Translations under genes and position numbers: made by a program | The notes under the pieces: generated by a model | The model's input: only the letters and a program-made list of their open reading frames with translations | The model's database searches: none | What the model was told of the DNA's origin: nothing | Source of the DNA: Microbacteriaceae bacterium PS02333 | Lineage (GTDB): Bacteria > Actinomycetota > Actinomycetes > Actinomycetales > Microbacteriaceae | Reading direction: 5' to 3' | NCBI GenBank assembly: GCA_029959665.1 | Contig: JASCOI010000026.1 | Location: 1-33,530, forward strand | DNA: 33,530 nt | In this document: in pieces, positions 22,778 through 31,571 of the stretch | Layout: every line of letters begins with the position of its first letter | Numbering within the stretch: the stretch's first letter is position 1

Positions 22778-23755
22778 CTACGCTGCGCCGTCGAACATCG
22801 AGGTGACCGACCCGTCGTCGAAGACCTCGTGGATGGCGCGGGCGAGGAGCGGCGCGATCGGCAGGATCTCGAGGCGGTCCCAGCGCTTCTCCACCGGGAC
22901 GGGCAGCGTGTCCGTCACGACGACGCGGTCGATGAACTCGCTCTGCAGGAGCTCGGTCGCCGGGTCCGAGAACACGGCGTGGGTCGCGGCGACGACGACG
23001 CCGATCGCCCCGGCGGCCTTGAGCGCCTCTGCGGCCTTCGCGATCGTCCGACCGGTGTCGATGAGGTCGTCGACGAGCAGGCACCAGCGGCCGGAGACGT
23101 CACCGACGATCTCGTGCACGGTGACCTGGTTCGGGACGAGCGGGTCGCGACGCTTGTGGATGATGGCGAGCGGGGCGCCGAGCTTCTCGGACCAGATGTC
23201 GGCGACGCGCACGCGCCCCATGTCCGGCGAGACGACCGTCAGCGTCGACGGGTCGAGGATCTCCTTGAAGCGCTCGAGCAGCACCGGCATCGCGAACAGG
23301 TGGTCGACGGGTCCGTCGAAGAACCCCTGGATCTGCGCGGCGTGCAGGTCGACGCTCATGATGCGGTGCGCGCCGGCGGCCTTGAACAGGTCGGCGACGA
23401 GTCGGGCCGAGATCGGCTCGCGGCCACGGCCCTTCTTGTCCTGGCGGGCGTACGGGTAGAACGGCGCGACGACCGTGATGCGCTTCGCCGAGGCGCGCTT
23501 CAGGGCGTCGACGATGATGAGCTGCTCCATGAGCCACTCGTTGATGGGGGCGGTGTGCGACTGGATGACGAACGCGTCGCAGCCGCGGACCGACTCGTCG
23601 AAGCGGACGTACAGCTCACCGTTGGCGAAGGTGCGCGCATCGGTGGGGACCAGGTCGACGCCGAGTTCTTCCGCGATCTCCGCCGAGAGCTCCGGGTGTG
23701 CTCGTCCCGAGACGAGGACGAGTCGTTTCTGGCCGGTTGCCTTGATTCCGGACAA
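22778..23755 (-). CDS. prs: ribose-phosphate diphosphokinase (PRPP synthetase)
   Basis: Makes PRPP from ribose 5-phosphate and ATP for nucleotide, His and Trp synthesis. 325 residues, full length. Visible motifs are FANGELYVRF (43-52), the ATP loop FYPYARQDKK (99-108), VDLHAAQIQGFF (135-146) and the PRPP-binding loop DDLIDTGRTI (229-238). That loop has Arg at 236 where the common consensus (DTGGT) has Gly. The region VVSPDMGRVRVAD is of the mycobacterial type. The only start is TTG at 23755, since an in-frame TGA lies just upstream; AGGGAG is about 12 bases away, a long spacing. It follows glmU by 74 bases, the usual actinobacterial order, and is probably co-transcribed with it. Confidence 0.95.
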   Translation of the reverse strand: MSGIKATGQKRLVLVSGRAHPELSAEIAEELGVDLVPTDARTFANGELYVRFDESVRGCDAFVIQSHTAPINEWLMEQLIIVDALKRASAKRITVVAPFYPYARQDKKGRGREPISARLVADLFKAAGAHRIMSVDLHAAQIQGFFDGPVDHLFAMPVLLERFKEILDPSTLTVVSPDMGRVRVADIWSEKLGAPLAIIHKRRDPLVPNQVTVHEIVGDVSGRWCLLVDDLIDTGRTIAKAAEALKAAGAIGVVVAATHAVFSDPATELLQSEFIDRVVVTDTLPVPVEKRWDRLEILPIAPLLARAIHEVFDDGSVTSMFDGAA

Positions 23756-23829
23756 GTGCCGTACTCACTCCCTGACCCAGCAGGGCCGTGTGTGTCGAGG
23801 GTCCGACGACCGATGGCCGTCGCGGTGGT

Positions 23830-25257
23830 TCATTCGCCTCGCGCGCGCCGAGCCGCCTCGGCCGCCGGCGTACCGGGTCGGTGTTCGTCGACCCATCCGT
23901 CGGTGTTGCGCTGTGGGGCGTAGCTGATCGCGAGCGACCCGGCCGGCACGTCCTTGCGGACCGTCGTGCCTGCACCGGTGTACGCCCCGTCACCAATCCT
24001 AACCGGGGCGACGAACACGTTGTGCGAGCCGGTGCGGACGTTCGACCCGACCTCGGTCCGGTGCTTGTGCACGCCGTCGTAGTTCGCGGTGATCGTGTTC
24101 GCCCCGATGTTCGAGTCCTCGCCGATCTCGGCGTCCCCGATGTAGGACAGGTGCGGGACCTTGCTGCCGCGACCGATCTTGGCGTTCTTCGTCTCCACGA
24201 AGGTGCCGATCTTGCCCTGGTCACCGAGGATGGTGCCCGGCCGGAGGTAGGCGAACGGACCGACCGACGCACCGTCGCCGATCACCGCGAGGGTGGCGTC
24301 GACCCGGTTCACCGTGGCCCCTGCCCCCACCTCGGTGTCGCGGAGCGTGGTCCCCGGTCCGACGACTGCACCCGCGGCGATCGCGGTGGCGCCGATGAGC
24401 TGCGTGTCCGGCAGGATCTCGGCGTCCGGCTCGATCGACACGTCGAGGTCGATCCACGTCGACGCCGGGTCCTGGATGGTGACCCCCGCACGCTGGTGTG
24501 CGCGGACGATGCGGGCGTTCAGTTCGCGTCCGGTGTCGGACAGCTGCGCGCGGTCGTTGATCCCGGCGACCAGCCACGGGTCGGTGAGCGTGACGACGTC
24601 GATGTGCCCGCCGCGTGCCGCGATGAGTGCCGGGGCGTCGGTGATGTACTTCTCCCCCTGCGCGTTCGCCGTGGTCAGCGACGGCAGCACCGCACGCAGG
24701 TGTACGGCGTCGAACGCGTAGATGCCGGCGTTGGTCTCGGTGATCTCCCGCTGCGCGTCCGTGGCGTCCTTGTGTTCGACGACGCCCACGAAGGCACCGG
24801 CGTCGTCGCGGACGATCCGCCCGAGACCGGTCGGATCCGGAGCGATCGCGCTGACGAACGTGACCGCGTTGCCGGTGCGCCCGTGCACGTCGGCGAGCTG
24901 TCGGAGCGACACCGCGTCGAGCAGCGGGACGTCGCCGGAGAGCACGACCACGGCCCCGTCGAAGTCGGCGGGCAGCGCGGCGACCGCGACCTCGACGGCG
25001 CGCCCCGTGCCGGGGACCTCGTCCTGGTCCACCACGAGGGCGTCCGGCATGCGCTCGGCGACCTCAGCCGCGACCAGGTCGCGCTCGTGCCGCACGACCA
25101 CGGCGATGTGCTCCGGCTCGAGGGACTCGGCCGTCCGCAGGACGTGCGCGATGAGGGGCAGCCCGGCGAGCCGGTGCAGCACCTTCGGGGTCGAGGACTT
25201 CATGCGCGTGCCCTGCCCGGCGGCGAGGACGACGACGGCGATCCGCTGGTCGGTCAT
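23830..25257 (-). CDS. glmU: bifunctional GlcNAc-1-phosphate uridylyltransferase / glucosamine-1-phosphate acetyltransferase
   Basis: Makes UDP-GlcNAc for peptidoglycan in two steps. 475 residues. The N-terminal Rossmann-like uridylyltransferase domain has LAAGQGTRMKSSTPKVLH (11-28) and a GDVPLL metal site. The C-terminal left-handed beta-helix of hexapeptide repeats starts near residue 255 and includes GPFAYLRPG, the acetyltransferase residues in SKVPHLSYIGDAEIG, ANYDGVHKHRT and GSNVRTGSHN. ATG 25257 is placed next to the first strand; a longer frame upstream starts without support. Essential housekeeping gene, first of the glmU-prs pair. The spacer upstream carries the terminator of the MFS gene and no obvious strong promoter. 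Confidence 0.97.
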   Translation of the reverse strand: MTDQRIAVVVLAAGQGTRMKSSTPKVLHRLAGLPLIAHVLRTAESLEPEHIAVVVRHERDLVAAEVAERMPDALVVDQDEVPGTGRAVEVAVAALPADFDGAVVVLSGDVPLLDAVSLRQLADVHGRTGNAVTFVSAIAPDPTGLGRIVRDDAGAFVGVVEHKDATDAQREITETNAGIYAFDAVHLRAVLPSLTTANAQGEKYITDAPALIAARGGHIDVVTLTDPWLVAGINDRAQLSDTGRELNARIVRAHQRAGVTIQDPASTWIDLDVSIEPDAEILPDTQLIGATAIAAGAVVGPGTTLRDTEVGAGATVNRVDATLAVIGDGASVGPFAYLRPGTILGDQGKIGTFVETKNAKIGRGSKVPHLSYIGDAEIGEDSNIGANTITANYDGVHKHRTEVGSNVRTGSHNVFVAPVRIGDGAYTGAGTTVRKDVPAGSLAISYAPQRNTDGWVDEHRPGTPAAEAARRARGE

Positions 25258-25323
25258 CCCCCCATCCTGGCCCACCCGGCCACGACGCACCAAGGCACCA
25301 GCAGGACGGCACGCGACCAGGCC

Positions 25324-25362
25324 GGGAGGCGCGGTGCGGGTCCGACCCGCACCGCGCCTCCC
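25324..25362 (-). terminator. strong hairpin terminator between the MFS gene and glmU
   Basis: A perfect 18-bp stem (left arm starting GGGAGGCGCGG, right arm ending CCGCGCCTCCC) closes a three-base CCG loop. It lies downstream of the MFS gene and upstream of glmU, so it should insulate glmU. No T-tract on either side. Confidence 0.85.
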
Positions 25363-25421
25363 GTCTGTGCGTGCGTTCGCACAAATGTCACGCGCGATGG
25401 AAAGCGGAATCGCGCGGAGGG

Positions 25422-25438
25422 GGTCCGAACTTCGGACC
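25422..25438. repeat. 17-bp palindrome in the MFS 3' region
   Basis: GGTCCGAA and TTCGGACC are perfect arms around a single C. The palindrome abuts the 19-bp tandem repeats and overlaps the first of them by four bases. Confidence 0.7.
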
Positions 25439-25485
25439 TCCTACGCGCGATTCGACCTCCTACGCGCGATTCGACCACCTACGCG
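25435..25485. repeat. 19-bp tandem repeat overlapping the MFS stop codon
   Basis: Two identical 19-base copies (25435-25453 and 25454-25472; core GACCTCCTACGCGCGATTC) are followed by a partial third, GACCACCTACGCG (25473-25485), which contains the MFS stop codon. A fragment of the core, CGCGCG beside GAAT or GATGG, recurs at 25391-25416. The array lies between the MFS stop and the terminator. Confidence 0.85.
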
Positions 25486-26858
25486 GCGGGCGCGACCGGA
25501 TCCTCGCGCTTGACGAAGGCCATCAGCACCAGGCCGGCGACGAGGACCACGACGATGCCGATGATGCCGAAGCGCGTCGACCCGCCGATCGTCACCGCGA
25601 TGCCGAACATCGCCGGGGCGATGAACGCCGCAGCACGCCCGGTCGTGGCGTAGAGGCCGAAGAGCTCGCCCTCGCGGCCGGGGGTCGCGAGCCGCGCGAG
25701 GTACGCCCGCGACGAGGACTGCACGGGCCCGACGAACATGCAGAGGGCCAGGCCGAGCACCCAGAAGCCGATCTGCGCCGTCCCGACGAACAGCACCGCG
25801 AGGCCGCAGACCGCCAGCCCGACGAGCGACACCATGATGATCGCCCGGGAACCGAACCGGTCGTCGAGCCGGCCGGACAGCGCCGTGGAGATGCCCGCGA
25901 CGACGTTGGCGACGATCGCGAACATGATGACGCCCGACGCGCTGAACCCGAACACCTGCGCCGCGATGATGCCGCCGAAGGTGAAGACCGCGCCGACGCC
26001 GTCGCGGAACACCGCGCTGGCGATGAGGAAGGCGAGCACGTTCCGACGCTCGCGCCAGAGCCGCGCGATGTCCCGGCCCAGGTCGCGGTAGGCGGAGAAC
26101 AGGTTCCCGCGCTGGTCGGGAGCGCGCTCGGCCTCGGGAACGACGAGGAACAGCGGGATCGAGCTCACCGCGAGCCACACCGCGGCGATGCCGATCGCCA
26201 CGCGGACGTCCCACTGCCCGGTCGCGACGGTCGCCGGCAGGTTCAGGAGCCCGGCCGTGTCACCGCCGCCGAAGTCCTGGATGCAGAGCACGAGCAGCAG
26301 CACGAGCAGGACGATGCCGCCGAAGTAGCCGGCCGCCCAGCCGATCGCCGAGGCCCGGCCGGTGCGGGGACCTGGTGCGACCTGGCCGAGCATGGCGTTG
26401 TAGCCGACGCAGGCGATCTCGTACGCGACGGTCCCGATGCCGATGAGCGCTGCGCCGAGCACCAGGTACGGCTGGCTCGGTGCGACGAACACCATGGCAC
26501 CGATCGACAGCGCGACCCCGATCGTGGCGATGAGCACCGACCGCCGACGGTGTCCGGACGAGTCCGCGAGCCGGCCGACGGCGGGTGCGACCAGCGCGAC
26601 GACGATGCCGGCGATGGTGAGGGCCGTCGACACCACGGCGGCGTTGTGGGCGAGCTCGCGTTCCACCGCACGCGCCGCCGTGGCCGAGGAGTCCGCGGCC
26701 GCGACGAGGGCCGGGTCGACGAACGCGCGGCTCGCCAGGTACGTGCTGAACACGAACGTGGTGACGACGGCGTTGAACGCCGCAGATCCCCAGTCCCAGA
26801 GCGCCCACGAGACGAGGGCGCGACGATCGGTGCGCTGCGGCGGGGGCACGACGGTCAT
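25479..26858 (-). CDS. MFS transporter, UMF1/Atg22-like
   Basis: Inner-membrane protein of 459 residues with about twelve hydrophobic segments. The N-terminal signature WALWDWGSAAFNAVVTTFVF is that of the UMF1 (unknown major facilitator) group. The A-like motif GRLADSSGHRRR follows segment 3, and FRDGVGAVFTFGG begins the second half after a central cytoplasmic loop with PEAERAPDQRG. Substrate is unknown; amino acids or peptides are suggested for eukaryotic relatives. ATG 26858 is preceded by TACGGT and six bases, so a leaderless transcript is likely. The stop lies inside a repeat unit. It is a single gene bounded by the hairpin at 25324-25362. Confidence 0.9.
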   Translation of the reverse strand: MTVVPPPQRTDRRALVSWALWDWGSAAFNAVVTTFVFSTYLASRAFVDPALVAAADSSATAARAVERELAHNAAVVSTALTIAGIVVALVAPAVGRLADSSGHRRRSVLIATIGVALSIGAMVFVAPSQPYLVLGAALIGIGTVAYEIACVGYNAMLGQVAPGPRTGRASAIGWAAGYFGGIVLLVLLLVLCIQDFGGGDTAGLLNLPATVATGQWDVRVAIGIAAVWLAVSSIPLFLVVPEAERAPDQRGNLFSAYRDLGRDIARLWRERRNVLAFLIASAVFRDGVGAVFTFGGIIAAQVFGFSASGVIMFAIVANVVAGISTALSGRLDDRFGSRAIIMVSLVGLAVCGLAVLFVGTAQIGFWVLGLALCMFVGPVQSSSRAYLARLATPGREGELFGLYATTGRAAAFIAPAMFGIAVTIGGSTRFGIIGIVVVLVAGLVLMAFVKREDPVAPAA

Positions 26859-26864
26859 GGGCGA

Positions 26865-26870
26865 ACCGTA
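26865..26870 (-). promoter_or_regulatory. -10 box of a leaderless promoter for the MFS gene
   Basis: Minus-strand TACGGT (TANNNT) followed by six bases and the ATG at 26858; no ribosome site is present. Confidence 0.45.
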
Positions 26871-26907
26871 GCGCGTCCGGGTGTCCCGCCGGTGCCCCCG
26901 TTCCTGG

Positions 26908-27951
26908 TCACGCCGTCGGCACGCCGTTCGGGTAGACGACCGACTTCAGGGAGTCCGGGTCGGTGTCGCTCTCGAGGGCCTCGCGGACCTGGTCGAGCCC
27001 GAACCGCCCGGTGACGAGCGAGTCGAGGTCGACCTGCCCGGATGCGACGAGCCCGATCGCGACCGGCCACGTGCCCGTGTACCGGAAGATCCCGGTGACG
27101 GTGACCTCGAGGTTCTGGATGTGCTCGACCGGCAGCGTCATCTCGGAGTTCCCGAGCCCGACGAGCACGGCGGCACCGGCGGGACCGACGGCCTTGATGC
27201 CGTCCGACACCGCACGGGGCGCACCGCTGGCGTCGATGAAGGCGTCGACGGGCGCGATGTCCGAGGCGACCGAGACCACGGTGGGGTCGACGACCTCGGT
27301 GGCGCCGTAGGACAGCGCACGCTCACGGCGTTCGGGGACGAGGTCGCTGATGACGATCCGGGTCGCCCCGAAGGCCTTCGCCGCCTGGGCGCAGATGATC
27401 CCGATCGGGCCGGCACCGGCGATCAGCACGGACGACCCCGGCACGATCCCGGCCTTCCGCACCGCGGCGATCCCGACCGAGAGCGGCTCGAGCAGGGCAC
27501 CGGCCTCGAACGACACCGAGTCGGGCAGGGTGTGCGCGAACTCGGCCTCGATGGTGACGAAGCCCGCAAAGGCGCCGTCGACCGGTGGTGTGGCGTAGAA
27601 GCGCATGTCCGGGCAGAGGTTGTAGCGCCCGGCGAGGCACTGCGCGCACCGGTGGCACGGACGCTGCGGTTCGACGGCGACGCGGTCCCCCACGCGTCCG
27701 GGGTCGACGCCGTCGCCGACCGCGACGATCGTGCCGGACAGCTCGTGGCCGAGGACGAGCGGCGACGAGACGACGAAGTCGCCGATTCGCCCGTGCCGGA
27801 AGTAGTGCACGTCGGAGCCGCACACGCCGACGGCGGCGACCTCGACGAGGACGTCGCCCGGGTCGACGGCGGGGACGGGACGGTCCTCGATCGTGAGGTC
27901 GTCCTGCCCGAGGAGGACGCTGACGCGCTGGGTCTGCTGGTCCGTGGTCAC
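26908..27951 (-). CDS. zinc-dependent polyol/alcohol dehydrogenase (sorbitol/xylitol dehydrogenase-like)
   Basis: Medium-chain dehydrogenase of 347 residues. Catalytic zinc ligands are C44 (VCGSDVHY) and H69-E70 (LGHE), with E155 in LLEPLSVG. The structural zinc site is complete: C99, C102, C105 and C113. The nucleotide fold is GAGPIG (179-184), and Asp 203 at the end of the second strand favours NAD over NADP. VCGSDVHYFRHG is characteristic of sorbitol, xylitol and L-arabinitol dehydrogenases, so a pentitol or hexitol is the likely substrate. GTG at 27951 overlaps the ROK regulator stop by four bases (GTGA), with a weak ribosome site. It is the last gene of the alpha-xyloside locus. Confidence 0.9.
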   Translation of the reverse strand: MTTDQQTQRVSVLLGQDDLTIEDRPVPAVDPGDVLVEVAAVGVCGSDVHYFRHGRIGDFVVSSPLVLGHELSGTIVAVGDGVDPGRVGDRVAVEPQRPCHRCAQCLAGRYNLCPDMRFYATPPVDGAFAGFVTIEAEFAHTLPDSVSFEAGALLEPLSVGIAAVRKAGIVPGSSVLIAGAGPIGIICAQAAKAFGATRIVISDLVPERRERALSYGATEVVDPTVVSVASDIAPVDAFIDASGAPRAVSDGIKAVGPAGAAVLVGLGNSEMTLPVEHIQNLEVTVTGIFRYTGTWPVAIGLVASGQVDLDSLVTGRFGLDQVREALESDTDPDSLKSVVYPNGVPTA

Positions 27952-29129
27952 GGGGTACCCGCTTTCTGTCGTTCGGATGGACGTGCTGTCAGGGTGTCGA
28001 CGCGCGCCGGGTCGTCGAGCAGCTCACGGAACCCGATCTCGGCGGCGCCGCGGAGCAGCACGTCCGGACCGAGTTCGGCGGGCACGATGCGGACCCGGTC
28101 CACCATCGCGGCCATCGACTGCGCCCGGACGGCCTCGAGCACGCGGTCCCCGACGTGGCCGAGCAGCACCCCGAGGAACCCGCCGAGGACGACCACCTCG
28201 GGGTTGACGGTGTGGATGGCGTTGCGGAGGCCGGTCGCGAGCGCGGCCACCTGCCGGTCCACGACGCGCTCGACCTCCGGACCGCCGGCCGCGAGGGCAT
28301 CGGCGAGTGCCGGCAGGTCCGCCGGCACGCCCGTCACGGCGACGAGGGCCGCGCGCGACGCCTCGGTCTCGAGGCAGCCGATGGCGCCGCAGTGGCAGCG
28401 GATCCCGTTGTCCGCGACGAACGTGTGGCCGAGTTCGCCCGCGTACCCGTCCGCACCGCTCAGGGGTTGCCCGGCACTGATGACCCCGCCGCCGATGCCG
28501 CTCGCGCCGCCGTTCAGGTACACGAGGTCGGACACCCCCCGGCCGGACCCGTACAGGCGCTCCGCCCACGCACCGAGGTTGGCGTCGTTCGCGACGCGCA
28601 CGGGCAGTCCGGTGGCGGCGGCGAGTGGTTCGGCGAACGGCTCGTCGCGCCAGCCGAGGTGCGGCGCGTCCCGCACGAGACCGTCCTCGACGCGGACCGT
28701 GCCGGGGATGGAGACGCCGACCCCCACCAGGCGCGCGGGACGGTCGTCGAGGAGCCTCGCGACGATCCGCACGGCCTCCTCGGCGGTGGGTCGGTCGTCG
28801 GTGTGCTCGGTGACCCGGGACCGGATGCTGCCGTCGAGGCCGACCATGGCCACCGTCACGGCGTCGATCTCGACCGTGACGGCGGCCGCCACGACGTCGG
28901 CCGACGCACGGACCACCGGGCTCGGTCGTCCGACCCCGGTGGCCGCGCCGTCCTCGGTCTCGAAGGCCAGGCCGAGCTCGACGAGTTCCCCGACGAGGGC
29001 CAGGGTCGTGGAGCGGTTCAGCCCGGTGGCGCGCGTCAGGTCCGCGCGGGTGAGCGGTCCCTCCTGGTGGACGAGTCGGAGCACCCGCGCGGTGTTCCGG
29101 TTGCCGCCGGCCGGTGTGTCGCGCTGCAT
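27948..29129 (-). CDS. ROK-family transcriptional regulator
   Basis: A 393-residue regulator. An N-terminal winged helix-turn-helix (about 12-57, RADLTRATGLNRSTTLALVGEL, core LTRATGLNRSTT) is fused to a ROK sugar-kinase-like domain. That domain has the ExGH motif (GELGHT, 231-236) and the zinc site C245-x-C247-x4-C252 in CHCGAIGCLE. NDAN at 181-184 keeps the kinase-type Asp. In XylR/NagC-like relatives the domain binds a sugar ligand and releases DNA. ATG 29129 has GAAGGG four bases upstream. It probably controls its own locus through the TTTGT/ACAAA site at 29211-29231. It lies between the alpha-xylosidase and the dehydrogenase, with a 102-base spacer after the xylosidase, so it may have its own promoter. 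Confidence 0.92.
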   Translation of the reverse strand: MQRDTPAGGNRNTARVLRLVHQEGPLTRADLTRATGLNRSTTLALVGELVELGLAFETEDGAATGVGRPSPVVRASADVVAAAVTVEIDAVTVAMVGLDGSIRSRVTEHTDDRPTAEEAVRIVARLLDDRPARLVGVGVSIPGTVRVEDGLVRDAPHLGWRDEPFAEPLAAATGLPVRVANDANLGAWAERLYGSGRGVSDLVYLNGGASGIGGGVISAGQPLSGADGYAGELGHTFVADNGIRCHCGAIGCLETEASRAALVAVTGVPADLPALADALAAGGPEVERVVDRQVAALATGLRNAIHTVNPEVVVLGGFLGVLLGHVGDRVLEAVRAQSMAAMVDRVRIVPAELGPDVLLRGAAEIGFRELLDDPARVDTLTARPSERQKAGTP

Positions 29130-29210
29130 GGTGCCCTTCCGGTCGACCGTCCGCGGTTGCTCCAGGTCCCTGCTCTCATCATGGCGCGGCACCGGCGTTC
29201 CCGCCAGCAT

Positions 29211-29231
29211 TTTGTGGTGCTGCGCAACAAA
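29211..29231. promoter_or_regulatory. candidate ROK operator upstream of the regulator gene
   Basis: TTTGT (29211-29215) and ACAAA (29227-29231) are 5-bp inverted arms separated by 11 bases. Compared over eight bases the two halves (TTTGTGGT and TTTGTTGC) agree at six. T-rich palindromes of this type are usual ROK sites, and it is one of the few AT-rich spots in the region. It lies directly after the xylosidase stop. Confidence 0.5.
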
Positions 29232-31571
29232 TCAGAGCTGAACCCGCGCCGTACCACCCATCGCCTCGGTGGTCGGGCCGTCGGCGACCGCCAGCCGCCA
29301 CCCGTCCGGCAGCGGACCGGTGGCCGACACCGACGACTCGTCGCCCGACACGGTCGAGACCGTCCAGACCTCCGACCGCCCGTCGGGTGCGGTCACCCGG
29401 ACGTCCACGCTGCCGGTCGTCCCCGCGGGGAAGGCCCGGAGCTCGAGCGCCGCCAGGTAGTCGTGGTCCGGACGGTCGGTGCGGGTCGAGAGCGGCAGCA
29501 CCGCTCCCCCGCGGACCCACAGCGGCAGCGTGTCGAACCCGTGCCGCTCGGTGCGCCACACCCCGCCGGTGACGACCTCGCCCGTGAACCAGTTCGTCCA
29601 CGACCCGACCGGCAGGTAGTACTGCACGTCGCCGGACTCGCTGAACACGGGCGCGACGAGCAGGTCGGACCCCAGCATGTACTGCCGGTCGCAGTACGCC
29701 GCCGTCGGGTCGTCCGGGAACTCGAGCAGCATCGGTCGCATCACCGGCAGCCCGCGCTCCGATGCCTGCAGACCGAGCCCGTAGAGGTACGGCATCAGGC
29801 GGAGCTTCAGGCGTGTGAACGCCCTGGTCACCTCGACCGCCTCCTCGTCGAACGCCCACGGGACGCGGTATGAGCTGCTGCCGTGGAAGCGGCTGTGCGA
29901 GGAGAGCAGCCCGAACTGGACCCAGCGCTTGAAGACCGCTGGGTCCGGGCGCCCCTCGAACCCGCCGATGTCGTGCGACCAGAACCCGAAGCCGGACAGC
30001 GCGAGCGAGAGGCCACCGCGGAGGGTCTCCGCCATCGACGGGAACGACGAGGTGTTGTCGCCGCCCCAGTGCACCGGCATCTGCTGGCCGCCGGCCGTGG
30101 CCGAGCGCGCGAAGAGCACGGCGTCACCGGCGCCGCGCGCTTCTTCCAGGACCTCGAACACGGCCTCGTTGTACAGCTGCGTGTACCAGTTGTGCATGCG
30201 TTCCGGATCGCTGCCGTCCGCCCACGTCACACCGAGCGGGATCCGCTCGCCGAAGTCGGTCTTGAAGCAGTCGACGCCCTGGTCGACGAGCGCGCGGAGC
30301 TTGCCCTGGTACCAGGCCTTCGCGTCCGGGTTCGTGAAGTCGACGAGCCCCATGCCGGCCTGCCAGAGGTCCCACTGCCAGACGGTGCCGTCGGGGTTCC
30401 GCACGAGGTACCCGGCCGCCGCCGCCTCGTCGAAGAGCGGGGAGCGCTGCCCGATGTACGGGTTGATCCACACACAGACGCGCAGGTCCTTGTCGTGCAG
30501 CCGGCCGAGCATGCCGGTCGGGTCGGGGAAGACCCGGGGGTCCCACTCGAAGTCGCACCAGTTGAACTCGCGCATCCAGAAGCAGTCGAAGTGGAAGACG
30601 CTCACCGGCAGGTCGCGCGCGGCCATCTCGTCGACGAAGGACGTGACCGTCGCCTCGTCGTAGTCCGTGGTGAACGAGGTCGACAGCCAGAGGCCGTACG
30701 ACCACGCCGGCACGTGCGCCGGACGGCCGGTGAGCGCGGTGTAGCGCTCGATGACCCCGGCCGGGGTCCCGCCGCCGATGACGTGGAACACGAGGGACTC
30801 CCCGGGGACCGAGAACTGCACGCGCTCGACCGCCTCGGAGCCCACCTCGAACGACACGTGTCCCGGGTGGTCGACGAGCACGCCGTATCCGCGGTTCGTC
30901 AGGTAGAACGGCACGTTCTTGTAGGCCTGCTCGCTCGACGTGCCACCGTCGGCGTTCCAGATGTCCACGGTCTGGCCGTTCTTGACGAGCGGACCGAACC
31001 GCTCGCCGAGCCCGTAGACCAGCTCCCCGACCCCGAGGTCGAGCTGCGCGTGCACGAACGTCGAGGACGTCGGCGCGTCCGCGCCCTGCACCCGTGCGTT
31101 GCCGACGACCCCGCGGGAGACCTCGGCACCCGGCGCCAGGGTGACGTGGCCGAGCGACTTGTGGCCGCTGCCGGTCAGCTCCCGGTCACCGGATCGGAAC
31201 CGGAGGTCCCACGGCGCCCCCGGGGTGACGACGGCCGAGAGGTCCCCGGACGTCAACGTCCCGACACCGTCGGTCAGCGTGGCCGTCCCGTGTCCCGGCT
31301 CCTTCCCGACCAGGTCGAAGGACAGCTCGGGCCGCGGTGCCCGGAAGTGCTCGACGCGGACGGTGACGACGCCCTCCATGGGGCTCGACAGCGTGACGGT
31401 CAGCGTCGGCCGGTTGAGCGTGTCCCCGCGCGACTCGATGACCTTCGTCGGTGCGGTGACGACGAGGCGGTCGCCCGACGGGGCGTGCACCGCGTCGATG
31501 TCGTGGGCCTCTTGCGCGTACAGGGGCTGGACGCCGGGTCGGAGTTGCCAGAACCCGTCGGTGAACTTCAT
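29232..31571 (-). CDS. yicI: alpha-xylosidase, glycoside hydrolase family 31 (YicI-like)
   Basis: Cytoplasmic GH31 enzyme of 779 residues, the size of E. coli YicI, which removes alpha-linked xylose from the non-reducing end of xyloglucan fragments such as isoprimeverose. It has no signal peptide. The N-terminal beta-sandwich (about 1-275) includes VYGLGERFGPL, and the TIM barrel has WLSTSFTTDYDE. The Cys330-Phe331 pair in HFDCFW corresponds to the C307/F308 pair tied to xyloside preference in YicI. The nucleophile is D439 in CFKTDFGERIP and the acid/base D505 in HWGGDN. C-terminal beta domains follow. The start ATG shares a base with the permease TAA (TAATG), so the enzyme is coupled to its transporter. 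Confidence 0.95.
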   Translation of the reverse strand: MKFTDGFWQLRPGVQPLYAQEAHDIDAVHAPSGDRLVVTAPTKVIESRGDTLNRPTLTVTLSSPMEGVVTVRVEHFRAPRPELSFDLVGKEPGHGTATLTDGVGTLTSGDLSAVVTPGAPWDLRFRSGDRELTGSGHKSLGHVTLAPGAEVSRGVVGNARVQGADAPTSSTFVHAQLDLGVGELVYGLGERFGPLVKNGQTVDIWNADGGTSSEQAYKNVPFYLTNRGYGVLVDHPGHVSFEVGSEAVERVQFSVPGESLVFHVIGGGTPAGVIERYTALTGRPAHVPAWSYGLWLSTSFTTDYDEATVTSFVDEMAARDLPVSVFHFDCFWMREFNWCDFEWDPRVFPDPTGMLGRLHDKDLRVCVWINPYIGQRSPLFDEAAAAGYLVRNPDGTVWQWDLWQAGMGLVDFTNPDAKAWYQGKLRALVDQGVDCFKTDFGERIPLGVTWADGSDPERMHNWYTQLYNEAVFEVLEEARGAGDAVLFARSATAGGQQMPVHWGGDNTSSFPSMAETLRGGLSLALSGFGFWSHDIGGFEGRPDPAVFKRWVQFGLLSSHSRFHGSSSYRVPWAFDEEAVEVTRAFTRLKLRLMPYLYGLGLQASERGLPVMRPMLLEFPDDPTAAYCDRQYMLGSDLLVAPVFSESGDVQYYLPVGSWTNWFTGEVVTGGVWRTERHGFDTLPLWVRGGAVLPLSTRTDRPDHDYLAALELRAFPAGTTGSVDVRVTAPDGRSEVWTVSTVSGDESSVSATGPLPDGWRLAVADGPTTEAMGGTARVQL

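Noticed and set aside
23788-25653. Plus-strand open frame of 621 codons over glmU
   Set aside because: Antisense shadow of glmU with no domain-like sequence.
26881-29241. Plus-strand open frame of 786 codons over the dehydrogenase and ROK genes
   Set aside because: Antisense shadow; compositionally biased and lacking motifs.
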